This document shows positions 1-11,829 of a stretch of 64,000 bases of DNA, piece by piece; positions within the stretch are counted from its first letter, which is position 1; each line of letters begins with the position of its first letter. The stretch comes from Roseomonas sp. AR75 (GTDB lineage: Bacteria > Pseudomonadota > Alphaproteobacteria > Acetobacterales > Acetobacteraceae), in NCBI RefSeq assembly GCF_005222815.1, contig NZ_STGB01000005.1:682001-746000 (forward strand), written 5' to 3'. The notes beneath the pieces are model-generated. The model saw nothing but the letters and a program-made list of their open reading frames with translations. It was not told the origin of the DNA and searched no databases. The translations under genes were made by a program, and so were the position numbers.

Positions 1-304
1 TGGCCGCAACCGTGACGCCGCCGCCCCAGCAGGCGTGCCGGTCGTCGCCGAGGCGATCCACCAGCAGGATGTCGCCGGGCCGCAGCAGGCCGAGCGCGTG
101 GTGCAGGATGGTGGAATCGGGCCCGGGGCATTGCACGGTCACCGCCGTGCCGGCCACGCGCTTGCGCAGCAGGCCCTGGATACGGCGGTCGCAGAAGCCC
201 CAGTGGCGCCAATGGCCGACAGTGGCTGTCTCGGTCTTCTCCAGCAGCGCGATGACTTCGGCGCTGATCGGCGCCGGCATCGTCTCCACGACGTATTTCG
301 CCAT
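1..304 (-). CDS. RraA-like family protein (3' part outside window)
   Basis: About 101 residues are visible, beginning MAKYVVETMPAPISAEVIAL and running off the left edge. Family knowledge: RraA-like proteins include the RNase E inhibitor RraA and HMG/CHA-type aldolases. The visible GLLRPGDILLVDRLGD stretch and a GGG turn before the cut fit that fold. The start at 304 has GGAAGGGG six bases upstream. An in-frame ATG at 310 overlaps the stop of the preceding permease as ATGA, so that start is also possible. As last gene of an ABC importer operon it is more likely a catabolic aldolase-type enzyme for the imported acid than an RNase regulator; that is inference. The active-site half cannot be seen. 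Confidence 0.75.
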   Translation of the reverse strand, partial: MAKYVVETMPAPISAEVIALLEKTETATVGHWRHWGFCDRRIQGLLRKRVAGTAVTVQCPGPDSTILHHALGLLRPGDILLVDRLGDDRHACWGGGVTVAA

Positions 305-306
305 CC

Positions 307-1095
307 TCATCCCCTTCCGAGCGCGCGGTTGAAACCGACCAGCCGCTCCACCAGCAGCACGACCGCGAGCGCCACCCCGATCAGCGCCATCGCCAGGGCG
401 GCGACCAGCGGATCGGTGCGAGTCTCGACATAGCGGAACATCTCGACCGGCAGCGTGGAGAGCCGCGGGCCGACGAGGAACAGGCTGATCACCGTCTCGT
501 CGAAGGAGACCAGGAAGCACAGCGCCCCGGCGGCCGCCGCGCCCGGTGCGGCGATCGGCAGGGTGATGCGCAGCGCGGCGCGCGCCGGCGTGGCGCCGAG
601 CGTCCAGGCTGCTTCCTCGACTTCCTTCGGCACGGCGCCGAAGGCGGTGGTCATGATGCGCACCGCGAAGGGCAGCGCGACCATGGAATGCGCCAGCACG
701 AGGCCGGGCCAGGTCGCCGCCAGCTTCAGCGGCTGCAAGGCCAGCAGCAGCGCGAGGCCAAGCACCAGCGTCGGCAGCAGCAGCGGCGCCGCGATCAGCA
801 TGGCGATGGCGTCGCGCCCCGGGAAGCGCAGGCGCGCGATCGCGTAGGCGGCGGGCATGCCGGCCAGCAGCGCGATCACGGCAACCACCGACGCCAGGAT
901 CGCGGAGCGCTGCAGCGCCGCCATCAGCTGGCCGTTGGCGAACAGCGCCTCATACCACCGTGTCGAGAAGCCCGGCGGGGGGAACGTCAGGAAGTCGCCG
1001 GCGGAGAAGGAGATGATGGCGACGACGATCACCGGCGCCAGCAGCAGCGCATAGCCGCAGAAGGCGAGCAGCCGCAGCACCCAGCCCGGCCTCAT
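307..1095 (-). CDS. ABC transporter permease, PotC-like
   Basis: A 262-residue inner-membrane permease of the spermidine/putrescine/Fe type. It begins MRPGWVLRLLAFCGYALLLA and has about six hydrophobic segments. The cytoplasmic coupling loop reads EEAAWTLGATPARAALRITLP near residue 180, matching the EAA motif that docks on the ATPase. The ATG at 1095 overlaps the stop of the upstream permease gene (ATGA), so translation is probably coupled. It pairs with the PotB-like permease, an ATPase and a periplasmic binding protein in one minus-strand operon. The substrate cannot be read from the sequence; polyamines, organic acids or opine-like compounds are usual for the family. Confidence 0.9.
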   Translation of the reverse strand: MRPGWVLRLLAFCGYALLLAPVIVVAIISFSAGDFLTFPPPGFSTRWYEALFANGQLMAALQRSAILASVVAVIALLAGMPAAYAIARLRFPGRDAIAMLIAAPLLLPTLVLGLALLLALQPLKLAATWPGLVLAHSMVALPFAVRIMTTAFGAVPKEVEEAAWTLGATPARAALRITLPIAAPGAAAAGALCFLVSFDETVISLFLVGPRLSTLPVEMFRYVETRTDPLVAALAMALIGVALAVVLLVERLVGFNRALGRG

Positions 1096-1918
1096 GCGCG
1101 CGCGCTCCGCGTCAGCGCCGTGCGCAGCACCAGCGCCACCGCCAGCGCGCCGAGCAGCAGCATCGCCAGCGCCGCCGCGGCAGGCCAGTCCACCGTCTCC
1201 AGCGCCAGGTCGAAGATCTCCGTCGCGATGACGAAGACGCGCCCGCCGCCCATCAGCCGCGGCGTGATGAAGGCGGAGACGCCAAGCACGAAGGTCAGCA
1301 GGAAGGCCGCCAGCAGCGCCGGCGCGGCCAGCGGCAGCGTCACCCGCAGGAAGGTCTTCGTGCGTGTCGCACCCAGTGTCGCGGCAGCTTCCTCGAGCCG
1401 CGGATCGAGGCGCCCCAGGCCGGCGATCAGCACGAGGCAGGCATAGGGCATCAGGCTTTCCGTCAGGCCGATGCGCACGCCGGTGAGGTTGTTGATCAGG
1501 CGCAGCGGCTCCGTCGCCAGGCCGAGGCCTTCCAGCGCCGCGTTGATCAGCCCCTGGTCGCCGAGGATCGCAAGCCAGCCGACGATGCGCGCGGTGCCGG
1601 AGACCAGAAGCGGCGCGATCGCCATCAGGGACAGCAGCCCGCGCCAGCGCGGCGGCGCGGCCCGGATCAGCAGCACGACCGGCAAGGCGAGCGCCGTCGC
1701 GGCCAGCGCGCTGCCTGCGGCGAGCGTCGCGGTGTTCCAGGCGAGTTCCCAGGTGAAGTCGTCGCCCACCACCTTCTCGAAGGTGGCGAGGGTGAGATCG
1801 GGCTCCATCGCGCCGATGTCGCTGGTGCGGTTGAGGCTGATGCGTCCCAGCAGCGCGACAGGATAGAGGAAGCCCGCGGCCAGGATCAGCACCGCCGGCA
1901 GCAGCAGCAGCGCGGCGT

Positions 1919-1922
<4 letters not shown>
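1092..1922 (-). CDS. ABC transporter permease, PotB-like
   Basis: A 276-residue membrane protein starting MNAALLLLPAVLILAAGFLY. It shows multiple hydrophobic helices and an EAA-type coupling loop (EEAAATLGATRTKTFLRVTL) around residue 180. It is the first of two permeases in the operon; heterodimeric permeases are the rule in PotABCD-like importers. The ATG at 1922 overlaps the ATPase stop codon as ATGA, and its own stop overlaps the next permease start, so the whole operon appears translationally coupled. The periplasmic loop after helix 1 (residues about 30-60) is the expected contact region for the binding protein. Confidence 0.9.
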
Positions 1923-3000
<1,078 letters not shown>

Positions 3001-3004
<4 letters not shown>

Positions 3005-4050
3005 CGGCCGCTGGCGGCGATGACCTCGCGGCGCCAGCGCTGGTTCCAGCTCTCGCGCAGCCGCACCATCTCGTCCCAGTTCACACCGACGATCCGCTCG
3101 CGGAACTGCGGCGCGAGCGCGGTGCGGTTCAGCGCCGCCTGGGAGACCTGCGCATTCGGGTTGGTAGGGCCGTAGAACATCCGCTCGGTGAAGGCCTTCT
3201 GGGCCTCGGCCGACAGCGCATGGGCGACGAAGGCCAGCGCCTGGGCGCGGTTCTTGGCATTGGCAACGACGTTGATCGTGTTGATCTGGAAGGCGGTGCC
3301 CTCCTCCGGCAGCACCACGCCGATGCGGCCCTGGCTCTGGTCGCTGTAGAGCTGCGCGCGCGCATTCCAGCCGGTGGCGAAGCGCACCTGGTCGTTCAGG
3401 ATCAGCGTGTAGCCGTCCGGATTCGGCGTGAAGGTCTGCACGTTCGGCGCCAGCTCGCGCAGGCGCGGCATGGCGGCGTTGATGTTGCGCCAGTCGCCGC
3501 TGGCTGCCTTGGCCAGGATCGCGGTCAGCGCCAGGCCCTGGATGTTCGGCGGCGCGGAGACGGCGACGCGGCCGCGCTGCGCCGGGTCCCACATCGCCGC
3601 CCAGCGCGTCGGCGCCGGCTGCACCGCGCGGGTGTCGTAGACCATCACCAGGTGGTCATAGGTGACGGCCGGGCCGCAGGCGCCGCCTGCCTCCCGCGCC
3701 ATCTCGCCGAGCTGACCGATCACCGGCAGGGTCGAGGCGTCGATGCGTTCGACCAGGCCCTCGGCGCAGGCGACGGCGGCGGTGGTGACGTCCATGATGA
3801 CCACGTCGGTCTGCGGATCGGCCTTCTGCGCGCGCAGGCGGCCCAGCATCTGGGCGCTGGTGCCGCCGTCGAAATACTGCACCTGCGTGCCGGAGCGCGC
3901 GGTGAAGGGGTTCACCACCACCTCGGTGTAGTTGTCGCGGAAGATGCCGGCATAGGCCTGCAGCGTCATCTGCCCGCCCTGGGCAAGAGCCGGGGCGGCG
4001 GCGGCGATGCCGAGGGCGGTGAACGCGGCGAGGATCGCGCTGCGTCGCAT
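3001..4050 (-). CDS. Extracellular solute-binding protein of the importer
   Basis: A 349-residue periplasmic binding protein, first gene of the operon. The N-terminus MRRSAILAAFTALGIAAAAP followed by ALAQ is a clean Sec signal peptide cleaved near residue 23. The mature part resembles PotD/AfuA-type type 2 periplasmic binding proteins (for example YFDGGTSAQMLGRLRAQK early and GVNWDEMVRLRESW near the end). The start at 4050 is preceded by GGGAG about 9 bases upstream. It captures the ligand and delivers it to the two permeases. The ligand is unknown, and the gene could equally be for iron or small organic acids. Confidence 0.9.
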
Positions 4051-4205
4051 GGGTCCGTTCTCCCGTTCGGTGAAGCGGGCGGAGCATGGCAAGCATGCGC
4101 CGCCCCGCCAAGCCTCGGCGCCCGCGCCCACATCCATTTGCCCCGCAGGGGGAAGGCTGCTACGCGCGCGCAGCCCCCTCCCCCACCCCGGCAAGGCTTC
4201 CCCCG

Positions 4206-4745
4206 ATGAATCTCGCGCAGGTCCCGACCGGCAAGGCGCCGCCCCACGACATCAACGTGGTGGTGGAGATCCCCCAGGGCAGCCAGGTGAAATACGAGCT
4301 CGACAAGGACAGCGGCGCGGTGGTGGTGGACCGCTTCCTGTTCACGCCGATGGCCTATCCCGCCGCCTATGGGTTCATCCCGGGCACGCTGGCCGATGAC
4401 GGCGACCCGACCGACGTGCTGGTGCTGACGCCGGCGCCGGTGGTGCCGGGCTGCGTCCTGCGCTCCCGCCCGATCGGCGTGCTGCACATGGAGGACGAGG
4501 CCGGCTCGGACGAGAAGCTGATCTGCGTGCCGCACGACAAGGTCCACCCGATGTTCTCGGGCATCACCGATGCCGACGAGCTGCCGCACATCACCCGCGC
4601 GACCATCGAGCACTTCTTCGCCACGTACAAGGACCTGGAAAGCGACAAGTGGGTCAAGGTGAAGGGCTGGGGCACCGCGGGCGAGGCGGTGGAGATCATC
4701 CTGCGCTCCATGGCGGCCTATCGCGAGGCCGCGAAGGCCCGGTAG
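4206..4745 (+). CDS. ppa: Inorganic pyrophosphatase (family I, soluble)
   Basis: A 179-residue cytosolic enzyme hydrolysing pyrophosphate to two phosphates, which pulls biosynthetic reactions forward. The family signature DGDPTDVLVL (residues about 62-71) carries the metal-binding aspartates. The N-terminal EIPQGSQVKYELDK and the YGFIPGT loop are also typical, and length matches the bacterial hexameric family. It is divergent from the ABC operon, with a 155-bp intergenic region, and is followed by a membrane pyrophosphatase gene. The cell therefore encodes both a dissipating and an energy-conserving pyrophosphatase side by side. Confidence 0.96.
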   Translation: MNLAQVPTGKAPPHDINVVVEIPQGSQVKYELDKDSGAVVVDRFLFTPMAYPAAYGFIPGTLADDGDPTDVLVLTPAPVVPGCVLRSRPIGVLHMEDEAGSDEKLICVPHDKVHPMFSGITDADELPHITRATIEHFFATYKDLESDKWVKVKGWGTAGEAVEIILRSMAAYREAAKAR

Positions 4746-4944
4746 CCGCCCGGCGGGCGGAAGCCGTCGGAAGCCTGCGGATTTTTAACGATTCCGGCCC
4801 GCGGTGGCGTTGCCAGCCCCGCGGGCTTCGCGCAATTTGCCGCCGGCTCGCAGGCCGGGCCGGCTCGGCCATGCGCGCATGCGCGCGCCCGAAGGCCGGC
4901 CGCTTGGCCTGCGCAGGGGAGAGGAAGGGGGGTACGCCACCTTG

Positions 4945-7074
4945 ATGACGTTGTCCGTGTTGTTGATCATCCTGCTGGGGGCGCTGTCGATCGCCTACGG
5001 CGTGGTGACGTCCAAGGAGGTGCTGGGGCGTGACGCCGGCACCGCCCGCATGCAGGAGATCGCCAAGGCGATCGAGGAAGGCGCCTCGGCCTACCTGAAG
5101 CGGCAATACACCACCATCGGCATCGTCGGCGTGGTGCTGTTCTTCCTGATCCTGATCGCCTTCGGCTTCGGCGGGCATGCCTTCGCGGTGGCGATCGGCT
5201 TCCTGATCGGCGCGGTGCTGTCGGGGGCCGCCGGTTTCATCGGCATGAACGTCTCGGTGCGCGCCAATGTCCGCACCGCGCAGGCGGCGACGCAGTCACT
5301 GGCGCAGGGCCTCGACGTGGCGTTCAAGTCGGGCGCCATCACGGGCATGCTGGTAGCGGGCCTCGCGCTGCTCGGCGTGGCCGTGTACTTCCTCATCCTG
5401 GTGCCGATCGGCGGCGCGGCGCCGAACAGCCGCCTGGTGATCGACGCGCTGGTGGCGCTGGGCTTCGGCGCCTCGCTGATCTCCATCTTCGCCCGTCTCG
5501 GCGGCGGCATCTTCACCAAGGGCGCCGATGTGGGCGGCGACATGGTGGGCAAGGTCGAGGCCGGCATCCCCGAGGACGACCCCCGCAACCCCGCCACCAT
5601 CGCGGACAATGTCGGCGACAACGTGGGCGACTGCGCGGGCATGGCGGCCGACCTGTTCGAGACCTACGCCGTGACCATGGTCGCCACCATGGTGCTGGCC
5701 GCGATCTCCTTCGGCGACGAGTACCGCACGGCGGCGATGCTATTCCCGCTGGCGATCGGCGCGGTCTGCGTCGTCACCTCCATCGCTGGCACCTATTTCG
5801 TGAAGCTGCCGGCCAACAACTCGATCATGGGCGCGATGTATCGCGGCTTCATCGTGACGGGCGCGCTCTCGCTCGCGGTGCTGCTGCCGCTGTCCTACAT
5901 CGTGTTCGGCACCGGCACGATCACCGCCGGCGGCGCCAGCTTCGGCGCCTTCAGCCTGTTCCTCTGCGGCGCGGTCGGCCTGGCCGTGACCGCGGCGATC
6001 ATCGTCGTGACGGAATACTACACCGGCACCGATTTCCGCCCGGTGAAGTCGATCGCCGAGGCGTCGCAGACCGGCCACGGCACCAACGTGATCCGCGGCC
6101 TCGCGGTCTCGATGGAATCCACGGCCCTGCCGGCGCTGATCATCATCGCGGGCGTGCTCTGCGCCTATGGCCTGGCGGGTCTCTACGGCATCGCCATCGC
6201 GACCGCGACGATGCTGGCGCTGGCCGGCATGGTGGTGGCGCTGGATGCCTTCGGCCCGGTGACGGACAATGCCGGCGGCATCGCGGAGATGGCCGGCCTG
6301 CCGAAGGAAGTGCGCGTCTCCACCGACGCGCTGGACGCGGTGGGCAACACGACCAAGGCGGTGACCAAGGGCTATGCGATCGGCTCGGCGGGCCTCGGCG
6401 CGCTGGTGCTGTTCGCGGCCTACACGCAGGACCTGAACTACTTTATCGCCAACCCGCAAACCTATCCGTTCTTCGCGGGAATCGGGGCGCTGAGCTTCAG
6501 CCTGTCCGACCCCTATGTGGTGGTCGGCCTGCTGTTCGGCGGCCTGCTGCCCTACCTGTTCGGCGGCATGTCCATGACGGCGGTGGGCCGCGCGGCCTTC
6601 GCCGTGGTGGAGGAGGTTCGGCGCCAGTTCCGCGAGAAGCCGGGCATCATGCAGGGCACCGACAAGCCGGATTACGGGCGCGCGGTGGACATGCTGACCA
6701 AGGCGGCGATCAAGGAGATGATCATCCCCTCGCTGCTGCCGGTGCTCAGCCCGATCGTGGTGTTCCTGGTGATCCTGCTGATCGGCGGCAAGGCGGCGGC
6801 CTTCTCGGCGCTCGGCGCGATGCTGCTCGGCGTGATCGTCACGGGCTTCTTCGTCGCGGTCTCCATGACCACGGGCGGCGGCGCCTGGGACAACGCGAAG
6901 AAGTACATCGAGGAAGGCAATTTCGGCGGCAAGGGCAGCGAAGCCCACAAGGCCGCGGTGACCGGCGACACGGTCGGCGACCCGTACAAGGATACGGCGG
7001 GCCCGGCGGTGAACCCGATGATCAAGATCACCAACATCGTGGCGCTGCTGCTGCTCGCGATGCTGGCGCATTGA
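4945..7074 (+). CDS. hppA: K+-insensitive H+-translocating membrane pyrophosphatase
   Basis: A 709-residue integral membrane protein with about 16 helices that couples pyrophosphate hydrolysis to proton pumping. The substrate-site motif GADVGGDMVGKVE sits near residue 193, followed by DDPRNPATIADNVGDNVGD. Near residue 471 the sequence reads GNTTKA; family knowledge is that Lys here marks K+-independent enzymes and Ala marks K+-dependent ones, so this should be the K+-insensitive proton pump. The ATG at 4945 begins MTLSVLLIILLG, directly the first helix. A TTG at 4942 would fit the upstream GGAAGGGGGG spacing slightly better. A strong terminator follows at 7191. Confidence 0.96.
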   Translation: MTLSVLLIILLGALSIAYGVVTSKEVLGRDAGTARMQEIAKAIEEGASAYLKRQYTTIGIVGVVLFFLILIAFGFGGHAFAVAIGFLIGAVLSGAAGFIGMNVSVRANVRTAQAATQSLAQGLDVAFKSGAITGMLVAGLALLGVAVYFLILVPIGGAAPNSRLVIDALVALGFGASLISIFARLGGGIFTKGADVGGDMVGKVEAGIPEDDPRNPATIADNVGDNVGDCAGMAADLFETYAVTMVATMVLAAISFGDEYRTAAMLFPLAIGAVCVVTSIAGTYFVKLPANNSIMGAMYRGFIVTGALSLAVLLPLSYIVFGTGTITAGGASFGAFSLFLCGAVGLAVTAAIIVVTEYYTGTDFRPVKSIAEASQTGHGTNVIRGLAVSMESTALPALIIIAGVLCAYGLAGLYGIAIATATMLALAGMVVALDAFGPVTDNAGGIAEMAGLPKEVRVSTDALDAVGNTTKAVTKGYAIGSAGLGALVLFAAYTQDLNYFIANPQTYPFFAGIGALSFSLSDPYVVVGLLFGGLLPYLFGGMSMTAVGRAAFAVVEEVRRQFREKPGIMQGTDKPDYGRAVDMLTKAAIKEMIIPSLLPVLSPIVVFLVILLIGGKAAAFSALGAMLLGVIVTGFFVAVSMTTGGGAWDNAKKYIEEGNFGGKGSEAHKAAVTGDTVGDPYKDTAGPAVNPMIKITNIVALLLLAMLAH

Positions 7075-7190
7075 TTGGCGCCCTCAGGCGCCGGGCGGCC
7101 GCATCCGCGGCCTTGGCTCGCCGCACTGGCGGCGGGCGCCGTTCGGCGGCTCGGCCGACTAGATCGGCCGCATTGCCTGAACTCTAGACC

Positions 7191-7220
7191 GGGCCGGCGG
7201 GGCAACCCGCCGGCCCTTTT
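7191..7220 (+). terminator. Intrinsic terminator after hppA
   Basis: A perfect 11-bp stem GGGCCGGCGGG / CCCGCCGGCCC (7191-7201 with 7206-7216), a GCAA tetraloop and four T residues. It lies 117 bases after the hppA stop. Confidence 0.9.
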
Positions 7221-7279
7221 CGTTTACGCGGCGCTCTGCCATCACGCCCTGGCGTGCGTTTCGACGGAGGCCACCGGCG

Positions 7280-7981
7280 GTGCAGCGCCACGATCTCGTC
7301 TTCAGCCTGGGACCGAACTGCAAGACGGCCTGGAACACGCGCGCGCATTTCAGCGTCACGCGCGCCTATCCCTTTGACTGGTGGATCACCCCTGCCCGCT
7401 CGATGCTGCGCATGATCGAGCCGGGCTTCGCCTTTGCCGTCGCCGCGGAGGATCTCGTCCTCACGCCGCCCAAGGAGAATGGCGAGAATTCGGTCTACAA
7501 CCGGAAGCTCAACATCCTCCACCACCACGATTTCCCGCGGGAAAAGCAGTTGGTGACACGCATCGACGCGGAGCGGATCGCCGAGATCAACCGGAAATAC
7601 ACGCAGCGTTTCGCCCGCCTTCGGGCCGATGTGGACGCGGCGCATGCGCCGCTCGCGCTGCTCGGGGGCGTTTCCGCCGGATGGCGGACCGACCCCACGG
7701 GTACGGGCGAATGGAATGCGGCGCTGAACGGGCGTATCCCGCCGGGCGAGCTGGTCGCGGAGGTGCGCGCCCGGCTCGGGCGCAAGCTGCGCGTCGTGGT
7801 CGTTGCCGTGGGCGAGCCGAGCGTGGAATCGTTCGAGGGCGGGGCGCTGATTCGCCGGCCGGACCGCGGCCTGCGCGAGCCGAAGGGCGCGGTGCCGTCC
7901 TATGCGGAGCCGGTGCACCTGTTCCGGGAGGCGTTCGCCGCGCTCGGCCTGGAGCCGGCCGCCCTCACCCCGCCAGGATGA
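7280..7981 (+). CDS. DUF1796 family putative papain-like cysteine peptidase
   Basis: A 233-residue protein starting from GTG with ACGGAGG ten bases upstream. The N-terminus HDLVFSLGPNCKTAW followed by YPFDWWITP matches the SLG-x2-C ... PFDW pattern of DUF1796, described as papain-like cysteine peptidases; Cys14 would be the nucleophile. Substrates are not known. No signal peptide is visible, so it is probably cytosolic. Its 3' end overlaps the 3' end of the convergent lipoprotein gene by 17 bases. Function is a family-level guess. Confidence 0.7.
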   Translation: MQRHDLVFSLGPNCKTAWNTRAHFSVTRAYPFDWWITPARSMLRMIEPGFAFAVAAEDLVLTPPKENGENSVYNRKLNILHHHDFPREKQLVTRIDAERIAEINRKYTQRFARLRADVDAAHAPLALLGGVSAGWRTDPTGTGEWNAALNGRIPPGELVAEVRARLGRKLRVVVVAVGEPSVESFEGGALIRRPDRGLREPKGAVPSYAEPVHLFREAFAALGLEPAALTPPG

Positions 7982-8741
7982 TCGTCGCCAGCCGGCGCAG
8001 TTCCTCCTGTTGCACGCGCAGCAGGCGCGCCGTCTCCGCCTGCGAGAGCTTTTTCGCGCGCTCGACGATCAGCGCGTAGCCCTCCGTGACGCGGGCGATG
8101 GCGGCGCGACGTGCCGCGGCGACCTCGGCGCGGCGGTCCAGCTCGGCCTGGCGGGTCACACGCAGTTCCTCCAGCGCGGTGCGTGCTTCCGGCTGGCGAG
8201 AGTCGGCGATCAGGGTCGCCATGCGCGCGTCGAGCGCCTGGCGCGGGTCGGGCTGCTCGGCGGCCAGCAGGTCGGATTGGCGGGACAGCGCGGCCATCAC
8301 CTGCTCGAAGGCGGGCGCGCCCTGCAGCACGGCATAGGCGAGTTCCGGCGCCCGCCAGCTCCGCCGCGCCATGTAGGCCAGGGTGTCGCCGATGCCCGTC
8401 ACGCCCGCCGCGCCTTCGGCATCGAAGGGCGCAATGCGTGGCGGCAGCTCAGCCAGCGGGTTCTCCCGCGCGCTCAGCCTCCCGTCGTCGGCGAGATAGG
8501 CGAGGGCGGCGAGCCAGGCGGCGGCCCCTTCCTGCAGGGCGCGCACGGCGCCGGCGCGGCCCTGCTCCGCCACCGTGGCGGTCGGCGCCGGCGCGGCGGC
8601 CGCTGGCGGAGGCACGCGGACCAGCGGCGAGGGCAGCAGCGCGCCGCGCGCCTCGAGCGACCAGTCGCGCACGGCGCCGTAGTCGGGCGCACAGGCGGCG
8701 AGTGGCAACAGCCCCGCGATGATCCAGGCCTTGCTGCGCAT
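7965..8741 (-). CDS. Putative lipoprotein of unknown function
   Basis: A 258-residue protein starting MRSKAWIIAGLLPLAACAPD. The lipobox LAAC at residues about 14-17 predicts lipidation and outer- or inner-membrane anchoring on the periplasmic side. The rest is Ala/Arg/Glu-rich and probably mostly helical, with a long helical stretch after residue 190 (EELRVTRQAELDRRAEVAAA) that could form a coiled coil. I recognise no catalytic motif. Its stop lies inside the last codons of the convergent DUF1796 gene, so transcription from both sides may interfere. Confidence 0.75.
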   Translation of the reverse strand: MRSKAWIIAGLLPLAACAPDYGAVRDWSLEARGALLPSPLVRVPPPAAAAPAPTATVAEQGRAGAVRALQEGAAAWLAALAYLADDGRLSARENPLAELPPRIAPFDAEGAAGVTGIGDTLAYMARRSWRAPELAYAVLQGAPAFEQVMAALSRQSDLLAAEQPDPRQALDARMATLIADSRQPEARTALEELRVTRQAELDRRAEVAAARRAAIARVTEGYALIVERAKKLSQAETARLLRVQQEELRRLATIILAG

Positions 8742-8801
8742 CCGGTCCGCCCCCAATCCTCGGACCAGTCTATCCGCTGGCGCGGCGGGGGAAAGGCCGG
8801 G

Positions 8802-9380
8802 TCAGATGCGCAGGCGTTCCGGGATGCGCAGCCCCAGGCGGTTGGGAACCGGCCAGACCTCACGGATCGTGCGCAGCACCTTGAATCCGGCGGCGACGTA
8901 GTTCGGCAGGGCGCGCGGATGGTCGGCGGTGCAGGTGTTCACCGTCAGCGCGCGCGGCTTCTCGGCCCAGGCGGTGTCCACGGCATGGCGCAGCAATGCG
9001 CGGCCGGTGCCGGCGCCGATCGCATGCGGCATCAGGCCGAAATAGGAGAGGTTGATTCCGGCCTCCCCGCCCCGGCGCTCCAGCTCGTAGAAGCCGGCGG
9101 GCTCGCCGCCCTGGTAGAGCACATGGATGGAGATGTCGGGCCGCGCGAGCAGCCCGGCGATCTCGTCATCCGGCACGGTGCGGCGCAGCCACCACACCCA
9201 GTCGCGGCCGACCGTGTCGTAGAGGTACCGGTAGAACGGCACGGAGCAGCGCGCCAGCCGGACCACCGCAAGGCCCGCCGCCAGCGGCGGCGCCAGGCCG
9301 GAAGGCGGCGCATCCATGCGCAGGAAGGTCACGTCCACCGCGATCCGCGTGACCGGCTCGCGCTGCACCGCCGCGGACAT
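8802..9380 (-). CDS. GNAT family N-acetyltransferase
   Basis: A 192-residue protein with the acetyl-CoA fold: the stretch NLSYFGLMPHAIGAGTGRAL (residues about 110-129) contains the G-x-G-x-G/A-type pyrophosphate loop, followed by the ALTVNTCTADHPRALPNYVA strand-helix and a C-terminal AAGFKVL strand, as in GNAT enzymes. The substrate is unknown. The start codon sits 2 bases after the rpoD stop, so it is probably co-transcribed with rpoD by read-through. Confidence 0.85.
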   Translation of the reverse strand: MSAAVQREPVTRIAVDVTFLRMDAPPSGLAPPLAAGLAVVRLARCSVPFYRYLYDTVGRDWVWWLRRTVPDDEIAGLLARPDISIHVLYQGGEPAGFYELERRGGEAGINLSYFGLMPHAIGAGTGRALLRHAVDTAWAEKPRALTVNTCTADHPRALPNYVAAGFKVLRTIREVWPVPNRLGLRIPERLRI

Positions 9381-9381
9381 C

Positions 9382-11307
<1,926 letters not shown>

Positions 11308-11372
11308 GCCTGACCTGCTCCGTCGAAACCGCGGGGGGCACCGCCGTGACGGCGATGCGAAGCCCCTCTACC

Positions 11373-11789
11373 CTATGGGGTGGTGCTTGCACCCATCGGC
11401 GACGCTTCGGTCGCCTCGGGCCCGCCCCCTTCGTTCCATTCGCCCCGCCGCAGCGCTTCGAGCGCCTGGGTGAGTCCGATCAGCCGGCGCTGCGCCGCGG
11501 CATCGTTGGTTTCCGCCAGGGCCTGCCTTGCGGCCGCCTGGTCGGCCCGCAGCTCCGCCTCTCCGCGCAGGAGGCCGAAGAAATGCCACCAGGCGTCCAG
11601 GGCCTCCCCCGGCTGGGCGTCCACCCGTGCCGCCGCGGGAAGCCCGGCGTCGCGCAGCAGCCGCGCGCTGAATTCCCCGAGTCCAATCCCCGCGAGGTGG
11701 TCCATCAACCCCGCCGAGTCAAGAACGTGGCCCTCGGCAAGCCATGCGAGAGCGCCCGCGCGGCATTGCGCGAGCGGGCCTTCGACTCG
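11373..11789 (-). pseudogene. Displaced C-terminal remnant of a native-type dnaG
   Basis: An open frame on the minus strand encodes a GC-rich, DnaG-C-terminus-like sequence (VEGPLAQCRAGALAWLAEGH, then DAWWHFFGLLRGEAELRADQ and LTQALEALRRGEW). It is in a different frame from the upstream dnaG and begins about 40 bases after that gene's stop. Its composition matches the chromosome, unlike the AT-rich 3' third of the dnaG gene. I read it as what is left of the original helicase-binding domain after a foreign segment replaced it. The frame is open back to an ATG at 11846, but bases 11790-11846 belong to the AT-rich segment. Translation as a separate peptide is possible but has no obvious ribosome binding site. 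Confidence 0.65.
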
Positions 11790-11829
11790 GCAAGAATATG
11801 GCGGTTTGTAATAAGAATCCTGGCATCGC

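Noticed and set aside
4126..4200. Possible fourth copy of the palindromic repeat before ppa
   Set aside because: Only a half-element (CCCCTCCCCCACCCCGG) is present, without the matching G-rich arm, so similarity may be chance.
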